Shown here: positions 33,573 through 40,340 of the stretch, one piece after another
Layout of the letters: each line of letters begins with the position of its first letter
Numbering within the stretch: position 1 is the stretch's first letter
Assembly (NCBI GenBank): GCA_900550105.1
Contig: URQW01000006.1
Span: forward strand, 5,407 to 69,406
Direction: 5' to 3'
Origin: an uncultured Pelosinus sp.
GTDB taxonomy: Bacteria; Bacillota; Negativicutes; UMGS1260
DNA: 64,000 nt
Position numbers and translations under genes: made by a program
Notes under the pieces: generated by a model
Databases searched by the model: none
Told to the model about the DNA's origin: nothing
What the model saw: the letters and a program-made list of their open reading frames with translations, nothing else

Positions 33573-34856
33573 GTGGCTGTTATTCGTGCAGTTTGGCGCT
33601 ATAGCTTACTGACTCTGCTGTTCTTACTGGTTTTGACGCCCGTAGTCGCAGCTCAGCCTGTTGTTGAAACGCTCAGCGTCAATGTGAATTCAACAGCGCC
33701 ACCGCCGCCCAAAGCGTTAAAGCGGATGGAAGCAAGTATTTCGACAGTGGGGCAGCATATTTTACTAGGCAGAACGATAGCCGAAGTAGCGGCAAATCAC
33801 AGCGCTTATGAGAAAGTAATTAAAGAAGTCTTTGAGCGGGTTCTTGTCGGTTACTCCGTACAGTCGGTAAGCGTCTTTGCCGACCAGGAGACCGAAATTA
33901 GAGTCAACTTAGAGCCTTGGGGCGCTACGGTGAAGGAAGTTCGGCTTGATGTTGAATTTACGGGCTTATCGCCAGAAATGGCAGCGCTAGCTGGTCAAGA
34001 ACTTGTTTCTGTGCCAGAGCGGTTGCAGGAGAATTTAGTGGGGCTGCCGATTGATGCCGTGGATTGGGCTGCAAGCCTGGTAAAAGAAAGTCTTAGAGAC
34101 CTCGTTGCTGACCGACTGCCTGAGTTTCGCCCTATCTTTGAGGTGATACCAGGGCCTGTAACCACTGTAAAAATGACGCTGAGCCCTGTAGGAGAAATTG
34201 TTCAGTTTACAGAAGTAGCTATTCGTTCGCACACTTTGCCGAGCCTGTTGCTGTATGATGCGAAAGAGCCGCTAGAAGAGATGGCGAAGGAAATTCGCGG
34301 TCTCCCTATATCGTTTGTACAGCGCCAGCGTGACTATTTTAAGCAGAAAATGCTGGCTAGGGTGCAGGCTTTGCCAATGACACAGCGTTATGGTCTTACT
34401 TACCGTCTTGTCTTATCAGCGGCGAATGTAACAACGTTTGTACTGCTGCCGGAAACGACAAAGTATCGTTTTTTTGCCGAAGGGTATCTTGATACAGGAC
34501 GAAAGCAAAATAATACGTCAGCTCGAATTCATGTGGGCAAATGGGTCAATCCCCGCAATGAGCTTTTTGTGGAAAGCAATGTTGTAACAGGTTCTATGAG
34601 CTGGGATTTTTCACCAGGCTATGCCTATCGGTTTTCAAAACAAACACTTGGCGGCTTTAAGTACAGTCTGAATGATCATGAAACGCGCCTGTTTATAGAG
34701 CAGGAGCTAGGTAAAGGCTACATGCTTCGTTTGGAACGAGTACCGCTTAGAAATTACAATGAATTTGCCTTGCGTTATAAAATTCATGATTTTTTGAGTG
34801 CTGAATATGTTGTTACAAGCGATGAGCATTATCTTAGATTAGTAGGAAATCTCTAG
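33573..34856 (+). CDS. Exported protein of unknown function, probable outer-membrane association
   Basis: A 427-residue protein starting at GTG 33573. The preceding AGGGGAG is close, so an alternative start at ATT 33582 cannot be excluded. The signal peptide (about 1-27) ends VVAAQP, followed by a proline run PPPPK. Residues about 45-280 are mixed alpha/beta and may contain POTRA-like repeats (VFERVLVGYSVQSVSVFADQ). The last 130 residues or so alternate aromatic and polar positions like beta-barrel strands (FSPGYAYRFSKQTLGGFKYS). I know no family name. It lies between bamA and the ompH genes, suggesting a role in outer-membrane biogenesis (inference). Confidence 0.75.
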   Translation: MAVIRAVWRYSLLTLLFLLVLTPVVAAQPVVETLSVNVNSTAPPPPKALKRMEASISTVGQHILLGRTIAEVAANHSAYEKVIKEVFERVLVGYSVQSVSVFADQETEIRVNLEPWGATVKEVRLDVEFTGLSPEMAALAGQELVSVPERLQENLVGLPIDAVDWAASLVKESLRDLVADRLPEFRPIFEVIPGPVTTVKMTLSPVGEIVQFTEVAIRSHTLPSLLLYDAKEPLEEMAKEIRGLPISFVQRQRDYFKQKMLARVQALPMTQRYGLTYRLVLSAANVTTFVLLPETTKYRFFAEGYLDTGRKQNNTSARIHVGKWVNPRNELFVESNVVTGSMSWDFSPGYAYRFSKQTLGGFKYSLNDHETRLFIEQELGKGYMLRLERVPLRNYNEFALRYKIHDFLSAEYVVTSDEHYLRLVGNL

Positions 34857-34875
34857 GCATGTAGCAAGATAATCA

Positions 34876-34904
34876 TTGAATGTAACGAGCGGCCTTGTTA
34901 TAAT
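34876..34904 (+). promoter_or_regulatory. Sigma-A promoter of the ompH group
   Basis: TTGAAT (34876-34881), 17 bases, then TATAAT (34899-34904), about 50 bases before the first OmpH-like start. Confidence 0.65.
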
Positions 34905-34954
34905 GAACTAGAGTCTATGGTATTCGATTTTGTATGGGAAAGAAGGGGTATTTA

Positions 34955-35434
34955 ATGTTAAATGCGTTAAAAAACAAAAAAGTAGTTCGCTTTGTATCTT
35001 TGGCTGTAGCCGTTGTATTTTTACTGGGAGTCGGCGCCATTGCGGTGACGCAGAGCGGCGGGAAAGTAGCCTCAGCTGCATCTTCTTCATCAACAATTGG
35101 CGTAGTAAACAGCAATTCCATTTTCCAACAGCATCCTGATCTTGCTAAAATCGATCAGCAAATGCAAGCAGAAGTGGATCAAGCAAAAAAAGATTTTGAC
35201 AGTAAAACAGCAAATATGAATGATAAAGAAAAACAAGATTATTACGGCCAAGTGCAGCAACGTTTACAACTGAAACAGCAGGAATTAGTAGCTCCTATTC
35301 GCGACCAGATTGATGGCGCAATCAAAAGCGTAGCTGATGCTAAAGGCTTGACGGTTGTTCTCGAAAAAGGTTCTGTAGTATATGGCGGACAAGACATTAC
35401 CGATGATGTTGTTAAAAAACTGACCGGTAAATAA
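34955..35434 (+). CDS. OmpH/Skp-like periplasmic chaperone (first of three)
   Basis: A protein of about 159 residues. ATG 34955 is chosen, with GAAGGGG six bases before. The in-frame ATG at 34934 lies upstream of that site. A signal/anchor helix (about 10-32) is followed by IGVVNSNSIFQQHPDL, the usual Skp N-terminal strand. A coiled coil (about 70-125) and the C-terminal strand TVVLEKGSVVYGGQDITDDV complete the family. Skp holds unfolded outer-membrane proteins on their way to BamA. It is close to bamA and lpxD, the conserved position of ompH. Confidence 0.9.
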   Translation: MLNALKNKKVVRFVSLAVAVVFLLGVGAIAVTQSGGKVASAASSSSTIGVVNSNSIFQQHPDLAKIDQQMQAEVDQAKKDFDSKTANMNDKEKQDYYGQVQQRLQLKQQELVAPIRDQIDGAIKSVADAKGLTVVLEKGSVVYGGQDITDDVVKKLTGK

Positions 35435-35521
35435 AGAAGAAGCAAAAGATCAGCCGAGCCGGTGTAAGCTGTGCTCGGTTCTTCCTTGCCCTAAAATTTG
35501 CCTGTTGAAAGTGGTGATTCG

Positions 35522-36502
35522 ATGCGAAACCGATCCAATCGATTTCTGGTGGTATTCACTGCCTGTATCGGGCTATTGCTTGCGGTGATGCTTATAGGCG
35601 GCTGTGGTGCAAAGCCCAAGGAAGCATCAGTTGAACCGGAAAAAGACAAAATTGCTATCATTGATATGGACAAAGCGAGTGCTTCTCATCCGAAGCAAGC
35701 TGAGCGCACCGCTTTGGCGAAAGAACTTCAAGTTTTGTTGGCGAAGCAGCAGTTTGCCGCGGGGCGACAAAGCCAAGCGACCGCTGTTACTGACGGAACT
35801 GATGGAAACCCAGCAGCGCTAGACAATGGGGCGCCAGTGACGCCCACTGCCGAACTTCAAGCGCAGTTTCAGGAAAAAATGCTTGCAAAACAGGCGGAGC
35901 TTAACGCTGCTTTAACGACGCAGCAAAGTGACGCTAAGGCGCAAGCAGCCGCGCAGTATAATGATTACGTGGCGAAGCTGAATGAAGAATATCAAAGTCA
36001 ACTCTTTGATATTGAACTGAAGCGCAAAACCCTGCAATTGAGTAAAGAGGAACTTACGGCTTTGCAGGCCAAAGAAGAAAAAATCAATCAAGAAAAAGCA
36101 GCAAAACTACAAACAAAAGAAACAGAGTTAACCGAGCTGATTGATCAAAAGATGACTAAAGCAAAGCAAGCGGCTAGCGCCGAGTTAGATCAATATGGTT
36201 TATCGCTTCACGAGCAAGTCGCTAAGGAAGCGCTGTCAGCCTCACAGGCTTTGGCAGTTGCGGTGCCACCACAGTCAACAGAAAGTTCGGCGGAAACTCT
36301 ATTTACGGCTGAGGATGCTGCGCAGCTCGATCAATTAAAAGGGCGAATTGATGCGCTTGATGCGCTGATTTTTCAAGATATTGAAAATTTATGTGGGAAA
36401 ACTGCTCAGCTGAAAGGGTATTCCATTGTGATTACCAGTGTAGCAGTTAACTTAAAAGCCGACGATATTACTGATGAAGTGATTCGTCAGTTTAAGAAAT
36501 AA
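35522..36502 (+). CDS. OmpH/Skp-like lipoprotein, long form (second of three)
   Basis: A protein of about 326 residues starting MRNRSNRFLVVFTACIGLLL at ATG 35522. The signal peptide ends in the lipobox IGGC at about residues 29-32, so it is a lipoprotein. IAIIDMDKASASHPKQ is the Skp strand. The middle (about 95-240) is a long Gln/Ala/Lys-rich coiled coil, twice the usual length, and the end GYSIVITSVAVNLKADDITD matches the Skp C-terminal strand pattern. The weak GGTGATT before the start implies modest translation. It may tether unfolded proteins at a membrane (inference). Confidence 0.83.
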   Translation: MRNRSNRFLVVFTACIGLLLAVMLIGGCGAKPKEASVEPEKDKIAIIDMDKASASHPKQAERTALAKELQVLLAKQQFAAGRQSQATAVTDGTDGNPAALDNGAPVTPTAELQAQFQEKMLAKQAELNAALTTQQSDAKAQAAAQYNDYVAKLNEEYQSQLFDIELKRKTLQLSKEELTALQAKEEKINQEKAAKLQTKETELTELIDQKMTKAKQAASAELDQYGLSLHEQVAKEALSASQALAVAVPPQSTESSAETLFTAEDAAQLDQLKGRIDALDALIFQDIENLCGKTAQLKGYSIVITSVAVNLKADDITDEVIRQFKK

Positions 36503-36596
36503 TTTTCCTGTGCATAATAAATGAAACTTCATTCAGTCAGAGCTTGGATACTAACGGAATGAAAGTTGAATTATCCAGGAGACAGGAGGAAACGAA

Positions 36597-37010
36597 ATGA
36601 CGAAAAAAGCAGTAGGGGCCTTATTGTTACTGTTGCTCACCGCTGTATTCTTAGGCGGTTGTGGTAAGCAGTCTGCCATCGGTGTAATTGATGTGAACAA
36701 AATTATGTCAGATAGTCCGAAAATCAAGACCATGCAAGAACAGCTTAATACCAAAGGCAAGGAATTGAGTGATCAGCTTGATAAAGATAAAGCTTCGCTG
36801 AGTCCCGAAGAATTTAATAAAAAGCAAGAGGCCGCTTATGGCGACTTTCAGAAAACTAAGCAAGATTTAGAAAGTCAAATTGATGCGGACATTAAACAAT
36901 CCTTAGAGCAGATTGCCAAAGAAAAGGATCTTGGTGTTGTGATTTATAAAAACAGTATTGCTCAAGGCGGGATTGATATTACCGACGATGTTTTGAAACG
37001 GATTCAGTAA
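36597..37010 (+). CDS. OmpH/Skp-like lipoprotein, short form (third of three)
   Basis: A 137-residue protein starting at ATG 36597 behind GGAGGA. The lipobox is LGGC at about residues 19-22 and the mature protein begins CGKQSAIGVIDVNKIMSDSP. A coiled coil spans about 45-105, and GVVIYKNSIAQGGIDITDDV closes the family pattern. It resembles the first copy more than the second, especially in the GG.DITDDV.K end. It precedes lpxD by 36 bases, matching the widespread skp-lpxD pair. Confidence 0.88.
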   Translation: MTKKAVGALLLLLLTAVFLGGCGKQSAIGVIDVNKIMSDSPKIKTMQEQLNTKGKELSDQLDKDKASLSPEEFNKKQEAAYGDFQKTKQDLESQIDADIKQSLEQIAKEKDLGVVIYKNSIAQGGIDITDDVLKRIQ

Positions 37011-37046
37011 ATACACAGCGCAGAGCGATGCTGGAGGCTTCTATTA

Positions 37047-38069
37047 ATGAAAACATTACAAGAATTAGCTGAAGTGGTTGGGGGAACTTTACAAGGCGAC
37101 GGAATGATTGAGATTCAGGGTGTTACTAACCTGGAAGATGCGAAGGAAACGGATATTACTTTTGCTGTAGCGCCTCATTTAGAAAAAGCGGCTTTATCAC
37201 AGGCGGGAGCTGTGATGATTCCGCCTGAGGCGGCAGATACATTTCCTAAAGCGGCTATTGTGGTAGATAATCCCCGTGTAGCTTTTACAAAATTGCTGGA
37301 ACTTTTTTTCCCACCTGTGAAAATTGAGGCTGGCGTTCATCCGACTGCTGTGGTGGGCAAGAATGTTATTTTAGGCGAAAATGTTGCGATTATGCCCTAT
37401 GCGGTCATTGCCGACAATGTGAAAATCGGCGATCATGCTGTGATTTATCCTCACACCTATGTCGGCCATGGGACCGTAATCGGTGCGAATACGGTTTTAT
37501 ATCCTAGTGTAACAATTCGCGAGTATTGTCAAATTGGCAGCGATTGTATTATTCATGCCAATACAGTAATCGGTAGTGATGGTTTTGGTTTTGTTACGGT
37601 AAAAGGCAAGCATGAAAAAGTGCCACAGGTTGGCAATGTGAAAATTGGCGACCGTGTGGAAATTGGTTCGAATGTAGCCGTCGACCGGGCTACTACCGGT
37701 AGCACCATTATTTCTTCCGGTACGAAAATTGATAATTTTGTTCATATTGCTCATAATGTAGTAGTTGGTGAAGACGGTTTATTTGTTGCCTTTACTGGTA
37801 TTGCAGGCAGCGCTAAAATTGGCAACCATGTTACTTTTGCCGGTCAAAGCGGCTGTAACGGTCACATTAATATCGGCGATAATTGCACCTTTGCAGCTCG
37901 TTCAGCACCTATTAAAGATGTACCGGCAGGGTCCTTTTTTGCCGGTTTTCCGGCGCGGCCTCATCGTGAATGGCTTCGCGCCGAAGCAGCGATTCAAAAG
38001 CTGCCGGATTTGATGAAACAAGTAAAGGACTTAGAGCGTAAAATCCGTCAATTAGAAGAGCGGCCTTGA
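37047..38069 (+). CDS. lpxD: UDP-3-O-acylglucosamine N-acyltransferase
   Basis: A 340-residue enzyme that adds the second (amide) acyl chain to UDP-3-O-acyl-glucosamine in lipid A synthesis. The N-terminal uridine-binding domain (about 1-100: LQELAEVVGGTLQGDG, GVTNLEDAKETDITFAV) leads to a left-handed beta helix of hexapeptide repeats (about 105-310). The catalytic His is in FVHIAHNVVVGEDG, and GQSGCNGHINIGDN follows. It starts at ATG 37047 after GGAGG. It lies apart from the main lpx operon, with the ompH genes. A terminator follows. Confidence 0.96.
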   Translation: MKTLQELAEVVGGTLQGDGMIEIQGVTNLEDAKETDITFAVAPHLEKAALSQAGAVMIPPEAADTFPKAAIVVDNPRVAFTKLLELFFPPVKIEAGVHPTAVVGKNVILGENVAIMPYAVIADNVKIGDHAVIYPHTYVGHGTVIGANTVLYPSVTIREYCQIGSDCIIHANTVIGSDGFGFVTVKGKHEKVPQVGNVKIGDRVEIGSNVAVDRATTGSTIISSGTKIDNFVHIAHNVVVGEDGLFVAFTGIAGSAKIGNHVTFAGQSGCNGHINIGDNCTFAARSAPIKDVPAGSFFAGFPARPHREWLRAEAAIQKLPDLMKQVKDLERKIRQLEERP

Positions 38070-38085
38070 AAGCTCTGATACAGTA

Positions 38086-38117
38086 AACAAGCCTGGCCGA
38101 TGGGTCAGGCTTGTTTT
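38086..38117 (+). terminator. Terminator after lpxD
   Basis: AACAAGCCTG (38086-38095) pairs with CAGGCTTGTT (38106-38115), then TT. Confidence 0.78.
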
Positions 38118-38157
38118 GCCGTGGGCGCATAAGTACACACAGAAAGGATCGAAGTTT

Positions 38158-38745
38158 GTGAAATATCTTTTGATTGTGGCGGCTTGGCTGGCTTATTTGC
38201 CGCTAGCTAGCGCTGCGCCCAGTTTAGTAGGCGGAACTGGTTTAATTAATACAGAAACGGCCGATGTGCTTCGGAGTGGTCAAATGAGTTTCGGCGTTGA
38301 TTCGGTACATGAGGGGCTCATGGAAAACTTTGTTATTGGTGTTGGCGAAAATTTAGAATTCGGTTTAACGAATATCAAATATCATGGTCATTCGCAGCAA
38401 ACCTTTGTTCAGGCTAAATATGCCCTAATCCCCGAAGAAATTTTTACTCCAGGAATTTCGATTGGTCTTGAAGGAGCCTTTCAGCAAAATCATCGCACTA
38501 AATATATTGTAATGAGTAAGACCTTACCTTTTGGTTTTCGCCTTCATGTCGGAACTGGCGATGGCCGCTATAATGGTTCTTTTGGTGCCCTAGAAGCTTC
38601 GTTAAATCCTTGGACCACGGTCATTGGCGAATATGATGGCAAAACGATGAATTACGGCTTGCGTCTGGCGATTGCTCCCAGTCTGAAGTTAGAAGGAGGC
38701 CTACGGGGGCATCACACTTATTACGGTATTAATTTTACCAGATAG
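38158..38745 (+). CDS. YjbH-like exported beta-barrel protein
   Basis: A protein of about 195 residues. The start is GTG 38158, with AAAGGA about eleven bases before. The signal peptide (about 1-20) ends ASAAPS. The mature start GGTGLINTETADVLRSGQ matches the YjbH-type motif G-x-x-N/T-P/E-x-A-x-V. The rest is a run of short beta strands (MSFGVDSV, LEFGLTNIKY, ISIGLEGAF, FRLHVGTGDG, MNYGLRLAIA). It is probably a small outer-membrane barrel. It overlaps no other gene and ends 12 bases before lpxL. Its role is unknown, and YjbH proteins are often linked to surface polysaccharide. Confidence 0.75.
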   Translation: MKYLLIVAAWLAYLPLASAAPSLVGGTGLINTETADVLRSGQMSFGVDSVHEGLMENFVIGVGENLEFGLTNIKYHGHSQQTFVQAKYALIPEEIFTPGISIGLEGAFQQNHRTKYIVMSKTLPFGFRLHVGTGDGRYNGSFGALEASLNPWTTVIGEYDGKTMNYGLRLAIAPSLKLEGGLRGHHTYYGINFTR

Positions 38746-38757
38746 GAGGGGATACAC

Positions 38758-39624
38758 TTGTATATTCTAATAAAGGCTTTAAGTAAACTGATTTGCCTTT
38801 TGCCGTCAGCGCTTCGTTATGGTCTTGGACGCGGTCTTGGGCAGTTCTTTTGGTTGCTTGTGCCGAAAAAAAGGCGGTTGCTTTCCTGTGAAAATATGCA
38901 GCAGGCTTTGGGGATTGATGCGGCTAGAGCCCAAAAATTAACGAAGGCAAGCGCTGTTCGCTTTGGCCCGATGCTGATGGAAGTCTTATATTTGCCGAAA
39001 GTAACGAAAGAAACGATTGCGGCACATGTGACGATTTCCGGTGAAGAGCACATGAACGCAGCCTTGGCAGAAGGTCACGGCGTAGTTTTAGCTACGGCTC
39101 ATAGTGGGAACTGGGAAATCATGGGCGCTGCCTTGGCGATGCACGGTTTCCCCTTAGTCGCCGTTGTGCAAAAGCAGACAAATTCGGCGATGGACCAGTT
39201 CATTAACGAGTACCGGACTTTGGCGGGCATGCATGTAACGTATAAAAGTAGTGTCCGTGAGATGGTGCGTCTTTTGGGACAAGGCATGATCGTGGGCCTG
39301 TTAGCAGATCAAGATGCCGGGCCGCCTGGCGTATTTGTTGATTTTTTCGGGAAAGCAGCGTCGACGCCGCAAGGGGCCGCGGCTTTAGCCCGCTTGAAGG
39401 GCGCGCCTATTATCCCAGCCTTTATTACGGAAGAAGCGCCAGGAAAGCATCGAATTGATATTTATCCGGCGATTCGCGTGGCCGAGGGCGAGCGGGAAGA
39501 GGCGATTCAAAAGACGACTCAAGCTGTCACCAAAGTTGTAGAAGGTCATATTCGTAAGTACCCAAGCGAATGGTTTTGGTTGCATAATCGCTGGAAAACA
39601 AAACCGCCAACAGAAGATAAATAA
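38758..39624 (+). CDS. lpxL: Lipid A late acyltransferase (LpxL/HtrB family)
   Basis: A 288-residue inner-membrane enzyme that adds a secondary acyl chain to Kdo-lipid A. The start is TTG 38758, behind AGGAGGGG. An N-terminal hydrophobic helix (about 1-38) precedes the catalytic HX4E motif, His115-SGNW-Glu120. LLADQDAGPPGVFVDFFGK and then SGWFW-like PSEWFWLHNRWKT are typical of the family. Only one such gene is seen, so LpxL- and LpxM-type steps may not both occur, or a second copy lies elsewhere. It is followed by a terminator and a repeat-filled gap. Confidence 0.94.
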   Translation: MYILIKALSKLICLLPSALRYGLGRGLGQFFWLLVPKKRRLLSCENMQQALGIDAARAQKLTKASAVRFGPMLMEVLYLPKVTKETIAAHVTISGEEHMNAALAEGHGVVLATAHSGNWEIMGAALAMHGFPLVAVVQKQTNSAMDQFINEYRTLAGMHVTYKSSVREMVRLLGQGMIVGLLADQDAGPPGVFVDFFGKAASTPQGAAALARLKGAPIIPAFITEEAPGKHRIDIYPAIRVAEGEREEAIQKTTQAVTKVVEGHIRKYPSEWFWLHNRWKTKPPTEDK

Positions 39625-39635
39625 GCTATAAAAGG

Positions 39636-39666
39636 AAACTGCCTTGAGAAATCGAGGCAGTTTTTG
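39636..39666 (+). terminator. Terminator after lpxL
   Basis: AAACTGCCT (39636-39644) pairs with AGGCAGTTT (39655-39663), then TTGTG. Confidence 0.8.
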
Positions 39667-39675
39667 TGTATAGAC

Positions 39676-39752
39676 GGAGGAGCATATGGCTGTTACAACG
39701 CTTCACCGTTGGCACTTGACTTCCGCTTATGTAAGCAGCCATATGCTCCTCC
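39676..39752 (-). repeat. Conserved-loop hairpin repeat, copy A
   Basis: A 17-bp perfect outer stem, GGAGGAGCATATGGCTG with CAGCCATATGCTCCTCC, continues as TTACA/TGTAA after a one-base bulge. On the minus strand the loop reads AAGCGGAAGTCAAGTG and continues for another 16 bases. The same loop is at 40125-40154 (+), 60611-60642 (+) and within 62195-62270 (-), each with a different stem. Confidence 0.85.
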
Positions 39753-39921
39753 TGCTGGGTGGTGGTGATGGGACAGTTCCCCTGGTGGCACTTGACTTCC
39801 GCTTATGTAAGCAGCCCTATGCTCCTCCTGCTGGGTGGTGGTGATGGGACAGTTCCCCTGGTGGTACTTGACTTTTGCTTATGTAAGCAGTCCTATGCTC
39901 TTCTTGCTAGGTGGCGGTGAG
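39711..39921 (+). repeat. 76-bp tandem repeat, about 2.8 units
   Basis: Units begin at 39711, 39787 and 39863. The first two are nearly identical (one difference seen near the middle). The third has several changes and fades at about 39921. Each unit starts with the right half of hairpin copy A (GGCACTTGACTTCCGCTTAT) and ends with the small dyad GGGA-CAGT-TCCC. The array therefore arose by tandem duplication of half a hairpin plus flank. Confidence 0.88.
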
Positions 39922-40104
39922 AGGAGCGTAAGGAACGTCGTCACTATTACGCTTGATCCAATGTATGCAATAGCATATCTATTGTTTTGCTGGCTGCGAT
40001 GGGGCATGGTATACAGCAGAATGAAGTGTCAATAGTATAGGGAGCTGCTTTGAAAACTTTATTTATGATGTGTGATTAAAAGATATTTGGCACAAAGTTT
40101 GGTA

Positions 40105-40174
40105 AGGGAGGAGAGTTGTTACAAAAGCTGAAGTTAAGTGCTAACGTTGAAGCGTTGTAACAACTTCTCTCCCT
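40105..40174 (+). repeat. Conserved-loop hairpin repeat, copy B
   Basis: AGGGAGGAGAGTTGTTACAA (40105-40124) pairs at 17 of 20 positions with the strand 40155-40174, with a 3-nt internal mismatch. The 30-nt loop (40125-40154) starts AAGCTGAAGTTAAGTGCTAA and matches the loops of copies A, C and D. The stem sequence is unrelated to theirs except for the closing TTACA/TGTAA. Confidence 0.85.
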
Positions 40175-40283
40175 GTTGCAAAAGGGACCTGTGGTTATAA
40201 TTAGCTCTTTTAGCAAATACTGAGGAGGGGATTTTTTAGCAAATGCTCCAGTATATACATTTATGATAAATAATATATAAATA

Positions 40284-40313
40284 TAGACTGAAAAATGATA
40301 TACATGATATACT
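40284..40313 (+). promoter_or_regulatory. Candidate promoter of the ABC permease/LPS operon
   Basis: TAGACT (40284-40289), 18 bases, then TATACT (40308-40313), 28 bases before the ATG. The match is moderate. Confidence 0.4.
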
Positions 40314-40340
40314 AGAGGTCGAAAATGAGGTGAATTGCAA

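Larger units (their letters stand above)
39925..40340 (+). other. Gene-free interval upstream of the LPS operon
   Basis: No supported gene. An open frame here overlaps the tandem repeat and has no ribosome site or known protein pattern. The interval holds hairpin copy B (40105-40174), a direct repeat TTAGCAAAT about 30 bases apart near 40208 and 40238, an AT-rich stretch (40258-40300) and the promoter region of the ABC permease gene. Confidence 0.6.

Noticed and set aside
39711..39921. CRISPR array
   Set aside because: The 76-bp units are directly adjacent with no unique spacers and there are no cas genes.
39835..40035. A 66-residue ORF
   Set aside because: It runs through the tandem repeat, has no ribosome site, and its residues reflect repeat sequence in frame.
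40175..40340. T-box leader before the ABC permease
   Set aside because: A GGGACC stretch is present, but the T-box sequence and specifier structure are not.
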